32,686 nucleotides of DNA from Streptomyces sp. H27-H5 (GTDB taxonomy: Bacteria > Actinomycetota > Actinomycetes > Streptomycetales > Streptomycetaceae): contig NZ_JAPNLK010000089.1 of the NCBI RefSeq assembly GCF_026627505.1, positions 1 through 32,686 of the forward strand. Reading direction: 5' to 3'. Position numbers and translations under genes: made by a program. Below the pieces are notes generated by a model. That model was not told the origin of the DNA and made no database searches. It saw nothing but the letters and a program-made list of their open reading frames with translations. The first letter of the stretch is position 1. Each line of letters starts with the position of its first letter. Positions 22,630-30,170 of this stretch are shown here, one piece after another.

Positions 22630-23880
22630 GTGGACTTCAGCTTCGGGGCCGAGGACGAGGCGCTGCGCGCCCGCGCCCGGTCGTGGCTGGCGGGGCACCT
22701 CGTGGGACCGTACGAAGGGGCCGTCGGCCTCGGCGGACCCGGCAGCGAGCACGAGGAGGTGACGGCGCGGCGCGCCTGGGAAAGGGAGTTGGGCGCCGGC
22801 GGCTGGATCGGGCAGGGCTGGGAGGTCCCGGACGGGGCTTATGGACAGCAGCGGCTCTCCCTGACCGGGCAGGTGGTGTGGGCGGAGGAGTACGCGGCGC
22901 TGCGCGCACCCGGCCGGGTCGGCCACATCGGGGAGAACCTCCTCGCCCCCACCCTGATCGCCCACGGGAGCCGGGAGCAGCGCGAACGCTTCCTGCCCGG
23001 GATCGCGCGGGGCGAGGAGCTGTGGTGCCAGGGGTACAGCGAACCGGGCGCGGGGTCCGACCTCGCGGGCATCCGCACGAAGGCGGTCCGGGATCCGGGC
23101 GTCCCGGGCGGACCGTACCGGGTCACCGGGCAGAAGATCTGGACCTCCCTGGCCCGGGACGCGGACTGGTGCTTCGTCCTGGCCCGGACGGAGGCCGGGT
23201 CGCGGCGGCAGGCGGGACTGTCGTTCCTCCTCGTGCGCATGGACCAGCCGGGCCGCGTCGAGGTCCGGCCGATCCGGCAGATGTCGGGGACGGCGGAGTT
23301 CAACGAGGTCTTCTTCGACGGGGCGCTCGCCGTCGAGGTCGTCGGCGGCGAGGGCAACGGCTGGTCGGTGGCCATGGGGCTGCTCGCCCTGGAACGCGGG
23401 GTGTCCACCCTGGTCCAGCAGATCGGCTTCGCGGCGGAGCTGGAGCGGGTGCTGGCGGCGTACACGACCTCCGGCGCGGGTGACGCCGGGTGCGGGGTCG
23501 CCGGGCGCGGGTCCGCGGGCGAGGGAGACCCCGTGCTGCGGGACCGTCTCGTACGGCAGTGGGCCGAGCTGCGCACGATGCGGTGGAACGCGCTGCGGAC
23601 CCTGGGCGCGGCCGGCGACGCGGGCGCGCCGAGCGTGGCCAAGCTGCTGTGGGGCGGCTGGCACAAGCGGCTCGGGGAACTCGCGGTCGCGGTCCGGGGC
23701 GCGGCGGCCGCCGCCGGGCCCGCGGACTGGGCGCCCGGCCTGCCCTACGAACTCGGACTCGACGAGGAGCAGCGCCTGTTCCTGTTCACCCGCGCCGACA
23801 CGATCTACGGCGGCTCGGACGAGATCCAGCGGAACATCATCGCCGAGCGCGTGCTCGGCCTGCCGAAGGAGCCCAGGTGA
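22630..23880 (+). CDS. Acyl-CoA dehydrogenase (third copy)
   Basis: The 416-residue full-length enzyme has FAD-binding CQGYSEPGAGSDLAGIRT, IWTSLARDADWCFV in the middle domain, and the C-terminus IYGGSDEIQRNIIAERVLG. Gly occupies the position of the common catalytic Glu, as in many actinobacterial FadE proteins that use a different base. A Gly/Ala/Asp-rich loop at about residues 278-300 (SGAGDAGCGVAGRGSAGEGD) looks like an insertion. GTG 22630 has GGGGGG upstream. It should desaturate another intermediate of the same pathway as the 17440/18608 pair. Unlike that pair, it has no short partner next to it. Confidence 0.92.
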   Translation: MDFSFGAEDEALRARARSWLAGHLVGPYEGAVGLGGPGSEHEEVTARRAWERELGAGGWIGQGWEVPDGAYGQQRLSLTGQVVWAEEYAALRAPGRVGHIGENLLAPTLIAHGSREQRERFLPGIARGEELWCQGYSEPGAGSDLAGIRTKAVRDPGVPGGPYRVTGQKIWTSLARDADWCFVLARTEAGSRRQAGLSFLLVRMDQPGRVEVRPIRQMSGTAEFNEVFFDGALAVEVVGGEGNGWSVAMGLLALERGVSTLVQQIGFAAELERVLAAYTTSGAGDAGCGVAGRGSAGEGDPVLRDRLVRQWAELRTMRWNALRTLGAAGDAGAPSVAKLLWGGWHKRLGELAVAVRGAAAAAGPADWAPGLPYELGLDEEQRLFLFTRADTIYGGSDEIQRNIIAERVLGLPKEPR

Positions 23881-24944
23881 GAGGCGTCGTGTTCGACGGC
23901 AAGCAGGCCCAGGTGGTCGAGGATCTGGAGATCCGCGACCCGGGGCCGGGAGAGGTGCTCGTCGCGATCGCGGCGGCCGGGCTGTGCCACAGCGACCTGT
24001 CGGTGATCGACGGGACGATCCCCTTCCCGCCGCCGGTGGTGCTGGGGCACGAGGGGGCGGGCGTGGTGGAGGCGGTCGGCGTCGGGGTCACCCACGTGGT
24101 GCCCGGCGATCACGTCTCGCTGTCCACCCTCGCGAACTGCGGGGCGTGCGCGGACTGCGACCGGGGACGGCCCACGATGTGCCGCAAGGCGATCGGGATG
24201 CCGGCGCAGCCGTTCTCGCGGGGCGGGAAGCCGCTGTTCCAGTTCGCCTCCAACTCGGCCTTCGCGGAACGGACGATCGTGAAGGCCGTGCAGGCGGTGA
24301 AGATCCCCTCGGACATCCCGCTGACCTCGGCGGCGCTCATCGGGTGCGGGGTCCTGACGGGCGTCGGGGCGGTGTTGAACCGGGCCAGGGTCGACCGGGG
24401 CGATTCGGTCGTCGTCATCGGCACCGGCGGCATCGGGCTCAACGTGCTCCAGGGCGCGCGGATCGCGGGTGCGACCACGATCGTCGCGGTGGACGCGAAC
24501 CCGGCGAAGGAGGCGGTGGCCCGGCAGTTCGGCGCCACGCACTTCATCGACGCCTCGGCGGTCGCGGACTCCTCGGCGGCGGTGCGGGAGATCCTGCCCA
24601 CGGGGGCGGACCACGCCTTCGAGTGCGTGGGCAACGTGAAACTGATCCGCCAGGCCGTCGACCTCCTGGACCGGCACGGGCAGGCGATCCTGCTGGGCGT
24701 GCCGGGCTTCAAGGAGGAGGCGTCGTTCCTCGTGTCGTCCATGTACCTGGACAAGACGATCATGGGATGCCGGTACGGATCCTCGCGCCCCCAGCGCGAC
24801 ATCGCCCTCTACGCCGAGCTGTACCGGCAGGGAAGGCTGCTGCTGGACGAACTCGTCACCGAGGTCTACCCGATCGAGGACTTCGCGAAGGCGGCCGACG
24901 ACGCCCACCACGGCCGGGTGGCCCGCGGGGTCCTCACCTTCTGA
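23877..24944 (+). CDS. Zinc-dependent alcohol dehydrogenase (class III-like MDR)
   Basis: The 355-residue medium-chain dehydrogenase has catalytic zinc ligands Cys37 (GLCHSD) and His58 (GHEGAG), with the Cys of IGCGVLTG expected as the third. The structural zinc is bound by Cys88, Cys91, Cys94 and Cys102. The NAD site is GTGGIGLNV followed by VAVDAN, whose Asp favours NAD. It resembles the actinobacterial subfamily that may use a tightly bound nicotinamide cofactor (NDMA-dependent type); this is not provable here. GTG 23877 overlaps the previous stop as GTGA with an ideal AAGGAG five bases upstream. It likely oxidises an alcohol intermediate. A strong terminator follows. Confidence 0.92.
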   Translation: MRGVVFDGKQAQVVEDLEIRDPGPGEVLVAIAAAGLCHSDLSVIDGTIPFPPPVVLGHEGAGVVEAVGVGVTHVVPGDHVSLSTLANCGACADCDRGRPTMCRKAIGMPAQPFSRGGKPLFQFASNSAFAERTIVKAVQAVKIPSDIPLTSAALIGCGVLTGVGAVLNRARVDRGDSVVVIGTGGIGLNVLQGARIAGATTIVAVDANPAKEAVARQFGATHFIDASAVADSSAAVREILPTGADHAFECVGNVKLIRQAVDLLDRHGQAILLGVPGFKEEASFLVSSMYLDKTIMGCRYGSSRPQRDIALYAELYRQGRLLLDELVTEVYPIEDFAKAADDAHHGRVARGVLTF

Positions 24945-24992
24945 ACCGCCCTCCGCGTCACCCCCCGCGGCGGACGGGTGAGGCGGACGGCG

Positions 24993-25031
24993 AAGGGCCC
25001 GGCCGGCGGGGAATCCGCCGGTCGGGCCCTT
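24993..25031. terminator. Strong bidirectional terminator
   Basis: The 17-base arms 24993-25009 and 25015-25031 pair fully, counting one G-T pair, around GGAAT. The hairpin begins AAGGGCCCG, and a short T-rich tail follows. It separates the alcohol dehydrogenase operon from the convergent flavin reductase gene. Confidence 0.88.
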
Positions 25032-25044
25032 TCGGGCCGGCGCG

Positions 25045-25671
25045 TCAGTCCGTGAAGCGGCCGAAGCGGCCCTTGTGGAAGAGCAGGGGGTCGCCCTCGC
25101 CGTCCGCGCCCATGGCCTCGACGCGGCCGATGACGATGAGGTGGTCCCCGCCGGTGTGGACGGCGTGGATCCGGCAGTCGATCCAGGCGGGCACGTCGTC
25201 GAGCCGAGGCGATCCGGTGACGGGGCTCGGGTGGTGCGGCACACCGGCGAACTTGTCGGCGCCGCTCACGGCGAACGACCGGCACAGGCGGCCCTGTTCG
25301 GCCCCCAGGATGTTGACGCAGAACACCCCGGCGCGGGCGATGCGCGGCCAGGTGGTCGACGTACGGGCCACCATGAACGTGACCAGGGGCGGGTCGAGGG
25401 AGAGCGACGCGAAGGACTGGCAGGCGAAACCGGCCGGCCCGTCCTCGTCCGCGCCGGGCGGGGCGGTGATGACCGTGACCCCGCTGGCGAAGTTCGACAG
25501 CACGGCCCGGAACTCGGCGGGGCTGACGGGCGCGCGCTCGTCCTCGCCGACGGCCCGCAGGTCGGGGCGCGGCAGCGTGTTGACGGGTTCCGGCTCCGCC
25601 GCGGCAGAGGTGGGGGAGCCCACTGACCTGAGGTATCGGACGACGGTGGCCGCCATCCCTGCGTGTCCCAT
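25045..25671 (-). CDS. Flavin reductase family protein
   Basis: The protein is about 208 residues. The FMN-binding split-barrel domain is at about 50-205: FRAVLSNFASGVTVIT, GFACQSFASLSLDPPLVTFM, GVFCVNILGAEQ and GDHLIVIGRVEA. Such proteins supply reduced flavin to a two-component monooxygenase (HsaB- or HpaC-like). About 45 residues precede the domain. I took the ATG at 25671. A GTG at 25674 and an ATG at 25656 (MAATVVRYLRS) are alternatives, and none has a strong ribosome site. Operator copy 4 lies 17 bp upstream. The oxygenase partner would be expected nearby, but the only flavin oxygenase here is the FMO-type protein at 30171, which normally needs no reductase. Confidence 0.88.
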   Translation of the reverse strand: MGHAGMAATVVRYLRSVGSPTSAAAEPEPVNTLPRPDLRAVGEDERAPVSPAEFRAVLSNFASGVTVITAPPGADEDGPAGFACQSFASLSLDPPLVTFMVARTSTTWPRIARAGVFCVNILGAEQGRLCRSFAVSGADKFAGVPHHPSPVTGSPRLDDVPAWIDCRIHAVHTGGDHLIVIGRVEAMGADGEGDPLLFHKGRFGRFTD

Positions 25672-25687
25672 CACAGAACGATTGAAG

Positions 25688-25702
25688 CTGACGGAGCGTC
25701 AG
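25688..25702. promoter_or_regulatory. Operator copy 4 (perfect CTGACG-N3-CGTCAG)
   Basis: CTGACGGAGCGTCAG is a perfect copy. It lies 17 bp upstream of the flavin reductase start and 222 bp upstream of the divergent VOC gene. CTATCT directly upstream on the minus strand could be the -10. Confidence 0.8.
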
Positions 25703-25796
25703 ATAGGAAGGCTTGGGCGGGATCGGCCGGATCCGGCCGGCGGGCGTGGCGGTGGGTGGGTCGGCGGGGCGGCGGTCGGGGGCGGCGGGTCGGTGT

Positions 25797-25821
25797 CGTA
25801 CGGGCGAAATGCCCCCGTACG
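25797..25821. other. Stem-loop CGTACGGG / CCCGTACG
   Basis: Perfect 8-bp arms (25797-25804, 25814-25821) flank a 9-base loop about 100 bp upstream of the VOC gene. It could be an operator or leader hairpin. No clear assignment can be made. Confidence 0.35.
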
Positions 25822-25924
25822 GGTGAAACCGGCGCCTCGCGCGGACTCGAACGCCCGGCTGTTCCACGCGGGCTGGGCATCGTGGCACCCGTCCCGTCGG
25901 CCCCGTCCACCCAGGAGGAACCTC

Positions 25925-26704
25925 ATGCTCGGCACCGATTTCCGTACCGGCTCGCCCAACTGGCTCGACCTCGGCAGCCCCGACATCGCCAGGGACGCGG
26001 CCTTCTACGGCGCCCTCTTCGGCTGGGAGTTCGTCTCCGCCGGCCCCGACGCCGGCGGCTACGGGTTCTTCCGGCTGGACGGCAAGACCGTCGCCGCCAT
26101 CGGCGCGCTCACCGAGGAAGGGGCGAAGCCGGCCTGGATGGTGCACTTCGACACCCGCGACATCCAGGCCACCGTCCAGGCGATCAAGGACGGCGGCGGC
26201 ACGATCCGCATGGAGCCCACCGACGTCATGGGACAGGGGTGGCTGGCGCAGGCCACCGACCCGCAGGGCGCGGAGTTCGCCCTGTGGCAGTCCGGCCGGA
26301 CCGCCGGCTTCGAGGTGGGCTCCGCCCCCCACAGCCTCATCTGGGTGGAACTCCACGTGCCGGACCCGGCCCGGGACATCGCCTTCTACCACGGCGTGTT
26401 CGGCTGGCGGCACGCGGCGATGCAGGCGACGCCCGAGATGACCTACCGCGTGCTCAGCATCGCCGACGGGGACCAGCAGGACGGCTCGTTCGGCGGCGTC
26501 GCCCCCTCGCAGGGCGGAGGGCCGACGGGCTGGGTGCCGTACTTCAACGCGCCGGACGTCGACGGCATCGTCGCCAAGGCCACCGAGAACGGCGGCACGG
26601 TCCTGATGCCGCCCGCCGACGTGCCGAGCGTCGGCCGGATCGCCTTCCTCACCGACCCCGCGGGCGCGATGTTCGCCCTGCTGAAGCCCGACCCGCAGAT
26701 GTAG
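25925..26704 (+). CDS. VOC family protein with two glyoxalase-like domains
   Basis: The 259-residue protein is a tandem of two vicinal-oxygen-chelate domains: about 8-122 (PNWLDLGSPDIARDAAFYGA, ending EFALWQSG) and about 135-257 (LIWVELHVPDPARDIAFYHG, ending AMFALLKP). This two-domain hydroxylase/bleomycin-resistance-like form is common in Streptomyces. An ideal AGGAGG precedes the ATG. The metal ligands are not clearly conserved, so binding or dioxygenase-like activity is undecided. It sits between catabolic genes but has its own 250-bp upstream region, and operator copy 4 is far from its start. Its membership of the regulon is therefore uncertain. Confidence 0.88.
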   Translation: MLGTDFRTGSPNWLDLGSPDIARDAAFYGALFGWEFVSAGPDAGGYGFFRLDGKTVAAIGALTEEGAKPAWMVHFDTRDIQATVQAIKDGGGTIRMEPTDVMGQGWLAQATDPQGAEFALWQSGRTAGFEVGSAPHSLIWVELHVPDPARDIAFYHGVFGWRHAAMQATPEMTYRVLSIADGDQQDGSFGGVAPSQGGGPTGWVPYFNAPDVDGIVAKATENGGTVLMPPADVPSVGRIAFLTDPAGAMFALLKPDPQM

Positions 26705-26744
26705 TCCCCGGGCGTGATCCTTCGCCGCGGCCCTGGGCCGGTCC

Positions 26745-27584
26745 TCAGCGGCCGAGGTACTTGGGGGTGCGGCGCTCCACGAAGCTAGCCACGCCCTCGT
26801 TCGCGTCGGCGGTGGTCATGTTGATCTCCTGGGCGGTGGCCTCGGCGGCCAGGGCGGTCGCCCGGTCACCGTCCAGCGAGGCGTTGACCAGCTGCTTCGT
26901 CAGGGCGATGGCCCGGGTCGGGCCCCGCGCGAGGCGCTCCGCCCACTCCCGGGCCGTCGCCTCCAGGGCCCCGGCCGGCACCACCTTGTTGACCAGACCC
27001 AGGCGTTCGGCCTCGGCGGCGGGGACGGCGTCCCCGAAGAACATCAGCTCCTTGGCCTTCTGCGGGCCGAGCAGCCTCGGCAGCAGGTACGCGCCCCCGC
27101 CGTCCGGGACCAGCCCGCGGCGCACGAACACCTCGATGAACCGGGCCGGTTCCGCCGCGATCACCAGATCGCAGGCCAGCGCCAGATGGGCGCCGATCCC
27201 GGCGGCCGTGCCGTTCACGGCGGCGATCACCGGCTTCTCGCAGTCGAGGACCGCCGTGATCAGCCGCTGTGCCCCCAGCCGGATCATCCGGGCCACGTCC
27301 CCCGCGATCCGCTCGCCGGCGGCGGGACCCCCGCGCAGATCCGCCCCGGCGCAGAACCCCTTGCCGGTGGCGGTGACGACCACGGCCCGGACGGCGGGAT
27401 CGCACGAGGCCGCGTCGAGCAGCGCGATGACGCGCTCGCGCTGCTCCCTGGTGACGGCGTTCATGGCCTCGGGGCGGTTCAGGGTGATCCAGGAGACGCC
27501 GTTCTCGGTGCGGTGCAGCACGAGCCGGTCGACGTCCGGTGCGGTCGTGGCGTCCGGTGCGGTCGCGATGTCCGGTGCGGTCAT
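26745..27584 (-). CDS. Enoyl-CoA hydratase/isomerase family protein
   Basis: The 279-residue crotonase-fold protein has oxyanion-hole segments GKGFCAGADLRGG and NGTAAGIGAHLALACD. Where typical hydratases carry two catalytic Glu residues it has His (GIGAHLAL) and Phe (FIEVFVRRG). It keeps the Asp of GLVPDGGGAYLLPRLLG, as in PaaG/ECI-type isomerases. Isomerase or ring-related activity is therefore as likely as hydration. The N-terminus contains three TAPD repeats. GGAG lies about nine bases before the ATG at 27584. It is downstream of the NDP-forming ligase gene (56-bp gap) and probably shares its transcript and its two operators. Confidence 0.92.
   Translation of the reverse strand: MTAPDIATAPDATTAPDVDRLVLHRTENGVSWITLNRPEAMNAVTREQRERVIALLDAASCDPAVRAVVVTATGKGFCAGADLRGGPAAGERIAGDVARMIRLGAQRLITAVLDCEKPVIAAVNGTAAGIGAHLALACDLVIAAEPARFIEVFVRRGLVPDGGGAYLLPRLLGPQKAKELMFFGDAVPAAEAERLGLVNKVVPAGALEATAREWAERLARGPTRAIALTKQLVNASLDGDRATALAAEATAQEINMTTADANEGVASFVERRTPKYLGR
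27534..27582 (-). repeat. Three 18-bp-period repeats encoding TAPD
   Basis: GTCCGGTGCGGTC occurs at 27534-27546, 27552-27564 and 27570-27582, giving TAPDIA, TAPDAT and TAPDVD at the protein start. The probable cause is slippage; the repeats lie outside the crotonase fold. Confidence 0.85.
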
Positions 27585-27640
27585 GGGGTACGGGCTCCAG
27601 TCGGTCCGGGCTCGGGAGGGGCGGGGGGACGAACGTCCGT

Positions 27641-29875
27641 TCAGCGACAGATGGCCAGCGCGTCCAGCGCCACCGCACCCTGGCCGCGCGGGAGGACCAT
27701 CAGCGGGTTGATGTCCAGTTCGCAGAGCACGTCGCCCAGCTCCAGCGCCATCCGCTGGACCCGCAGGACGACCTCCACCAGCGCGTCCACGTCCGCCGGC
27801 GGGGCGCCCCGTACGCCCTCCAACAGCGGATGGCCGCGCAGTTCCGTCAGCATCGCCCGCGCCTGGTCCTCGCCGAACGGCGGCACCCGCACCGCCGCGT
27901 CGCGCAGCACCTCGACCAGGACCCCGCCGAGGCCCACCGTGACGGTCGGCCCGAAGAGGTCGTCCCGGGTGACGCCGACGACCATCTCCACGCCGCGCTC
28001 CACCATCTGGCAGACGAGGATCCCGTCCAGCGGGACGCTCTCGTAGCGCGCGATGTCCGTCAGCTCCCGGTACGCGTCGCGGATCTGGCTCGCGGAGGTC
28101 AGGCCGATCTTCACCAGCCCCAGCTCCGTCTTGTGACCGAGCTGCGGGCCCGAGGCCTTCATCACCACCGGGTAGCCGACCAGTCCGGCCGCCCGGACGG
28201 CCGCCGCGGCGCTGGTCACCAACTGCTCGCGGGGGACCCGTATCCCGTACGCCCGCAGCAACTGCTTCGCCGCGTGCTCGCTCAGCTGCTGGCCGGGACG
28301 CATCAGGGCCTGCGCCTTGCGGTACGAGGGCGAGGGCGTGCGCGGTGCCTCGTCGAAGGGGGAGCGGTAGGACGCGGTGAACCGGTGGTGGCCGAGGTAG
28401 GCCCGCACCGCGGTGATGCAGTTGCCGAAGGTGCGGAACGTGGCGACGCGGGAGGAGCCCAGCAGGGTCGTGCGGTACGCCTCCTCGGTGCCGACGGGGG
28501 ACCCCCAGATCACGCAGATCAACTTGTCGCTCTGCTCGGCCGCGTCCACCAGGTCCTGGGCGAGCTTGTCGCTCATGGGCGGGAACGGGCCGGTGATCGG
28601 GCAGATCAGCACGCCCACGGACGGGTCGGCCAGGATCGCGTCGATGATCTTGCGGCCGCGCCAGTCGCCCACGGGGTGACCGCCGTTGTCCACGGGGTTC
28701 GCGACGTTCAGGTACTCCGGGATCCACTGGTGCAGCTCGTCCTGCTTGGCCTGCGTCAGGGTCGGCAGGCTCAGGCCCGCCTCGGTGGCCAGGTCGGAGA
28801 AGTGGGCGCCCGTGCCGCCGGAGATCGAGTACACGACCACGCCGTCCGCCAGCGGCTTGCGGGCCCGCGCCAGCAGGGCGGCGGTGTCCTGGAGTTCGTC
28901 CAGGCCGTCCACGCGGATCACCCCGAACTGGCGCATGGCCGCGTCCACGACCGTGTCCGCGCCGGTCAGCTTCCCGGTGTGGGAGGCGGCCATCCGGGCG
29001 CCCGTCTCGGTGCGGCCGACCTTGACCGCGACGACCGGCACGCCGTTGCGGGCGGCCCGGTCGGCGGCCAGCAGGAAGGACCGGCCGTCCTTGAGCCCCT
29101 CGACGTAGCAGGCGATGGCGCCGACCTCGGGCCGCTCCGCGAAGTAGGAGATGAAGTCGGAGGTCTCCAGGTCGGCCTCGTTGCCCGTCGGCGCCCAGTG
29201 CGAGAGCCGGATGCCGAGCTCCTGGAGCGTGTACACGGGCCGGCCCTGGTGGCCGGACTGGGTGATCAGCGCGATCGCCGGGCCGTCGAGGTCGTCGCGG
29301 AACGCCTCGAAGGCGTTGAGGTTGGTGTTCGGGCCGAGCAGGCGCAGCCCCGAGCGTTCGACGGCGGCCGAGAGCCGGGCCTGTGCGGCGGCCCCGGCGT
29401 CGCCCGTCTCCGCGAAACCGGAGGCGAAGGCCACCGCGAACTTCACCTTGGCCTCGGCCAGTTCCTCGATGACGGGCAGCGGATCGCCGACGAGCAGGAC
29501 CGCCAGGTCCACCTGCTCGGGCAGGTCGGCCACCGAGGCGTGGCACGGCAGCCCGAAGACGGTGGCGCGGGTCGGGTGGACGGGGTGGATCCGGGCGCCG
29601 ACCCGCTCCGCCCAGGCGAGGAGCTGCCGCGTGATGCCGGTGTTCGGCCTGCCCTCGGCGTCGGAGGCGCCGATGACGGCCACCGACTCGGGCCGGAAGA
29701 ACCGGTCCAGGTCGGGCACCTCGGCGTACAGGGGTCGACCGCTGACGTCCAGCGCGACCGCGTCCTCGGCGGACGGCGCCGCCGTGGAGTGGACGGCTGT
29801 CCTGGGAGTCTCCCCGCAGGCCTCGACGCGTGCGCGGAAGTCGGTGGTGAGGGTGCCGTGAGTAGATCCAAGCAT
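27641..29875 (-). CDS. NDP-forming acyl-CoA synthetase (acetate-CoA ligase family)
   Basis: The 744-residue protein fuses the alpha and beta parts of ADP-forming acyl-CoA synthetases. A CoA-binding domain begins near residue 55 (FFRPESVAVIGASDAEGRPN). Succinyl-CoA-ligase-like domains follow in the middle (LITQSGHQGRPVYTLQELGI, ARMAASHTGKLTG with its His). A C-terminal ATP-grasp domain spans about 510-740 (GYPVVMKASGPQLGHKTELG, CELDINPLMVLP). The ATG at 29875 is preceded by GGCGGA. An in-frame ATG at 29920 lacks a ribosome site. It activates, or recovers energy from, an organic acid via CoA thioester. Operator copies 5 and 6 lie 83-121 bp upstream. It gives the cluster a second type of acid-activating enzyme. 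Confidence 0.92.
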   Translation of the reverse strand: MLGSTHGTLTTDFRARVEACGETPRTAVHSTAAPSAEDAVALDVSGRPLYAEVPDLDRFFRPESVAVIGASDAEGRPNTGITRQLLAWAERVGARIHPVHPTRATVFGLPCHASVADLPEQVDLAVLLVGDPLPVIEELAEAKVKFAVAFASGFAETGDAGAAAQARLSAAVERSGLRLLGPNTNLNAFEAFRDDLDGPAIALITQSGHQGRPVYTLQELGIRLSHWAPTGNEADLETSDFISYFAERPEVGAIACYVEGLKDGRSFLLAADRAARNGVPVVAVKVGRTETGARMAASHTGKLTGADTVVDAAMRQFGVIRVDGLDELQDTAALLARARKPLADGVVVYSISGGTGAHFSDLATEAGLSLPTLTQAKQDELHQWIPEYLNVANPVDNGGHPVGDWRGRKIIDAILADPSVGVLICPITGPFPPMSDKLAQDLVDAAEQSDKLICVIWGSPVGTEEAYRTTLLGSSRVATFRTFGNCITAVRAYLGHHRFTASYRSPFDEAPRTPSPSYRKAQALMRPGQQLSEHAAKQLLRAYGIRVPREQLVTSAAAAVRAAGLVGYPVVMKASGPQLGHKTELGLVKIGLTSASQIRDAYRELTDIARYESVPLDGILVCQMVERGVEMVVGVTRDDLFGPTVTVGLGGVLVEVLRDAAVRVPPFGEDQARAMLTELRGHPLLEGVRGAPPADVDALVEVVLRVQRMALELGDVLCELDINPLMVLPRGQGAVALDALAICR

Positions 29876-29957
29876 CGTTCCGCCCGCTCCTGCTCGATGA
29901 ACTCCATGAACCGAACTCATGAACGCACAACGCGAATGCGCGACGTGGGTGCGCCAA

Positions 29958-29972
29958 CTGACGCGTAGTCAG
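29958..29972. promoter_or_regulatory. Operator copy 5 (CTGACG-N3-CGTCAG family)
   Basis: CTGACGCGTAGTCAG has one mismatch. It lies just downstream of, and partly over, the predicted -10 of the NDP-forming ligase gene, with its centre 24 bp from that of copy 6. Confidence 0.75.
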
Positions 29973-29999
29973 ATTACTGAACTGACGCGCCGTCAGGAA
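29971..29999 (-). promoter_or_regulatory. Predicted promoter of NDP-forming ligase operon
   Basis: On the minus strand, TTCCTG (29994-29999) and TAATCT (29971-29976) are separated by 17 bp. Copy 6 lies between them and copy 5 covers the start point. Confidence 0.5.
29982..29996. promoter_or_regulatory. Operator copy 6 (perfect CTGACG-N3-CGTCAG)
   Basis: CTGACGCGCCGTCAG is a perfect copy lying inside the predicted -35/-10 spacer of the NDP-forming ligase promoter. Confidence 0.8.
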
Positions 30000-30170
30000 C
30001 AGGCCTGCGCAGGAAAGGTGGTGGAGGTGATGTGGTGAACGGTGGCAGATCCCCCCACCGCGGGTCCAGGCGGGATTCGGCCGAGGCCGCCGGGGGCCTG
30101 GGTGCGGGCTGCGGTGGGGGGCTGCGGCGAGGCCTCGGGCGGGGTGCGGTCGGGGTCGTGCGGGGCGGGC

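Noticed and set aside
27539..29968. 809-codon plus-strand open frame
   Set aside because: It is antisense to the NDP-forming ligase, whose domains and ribosome site are clear. Its composition is His/Arg/Gln-rich shadow sequence.
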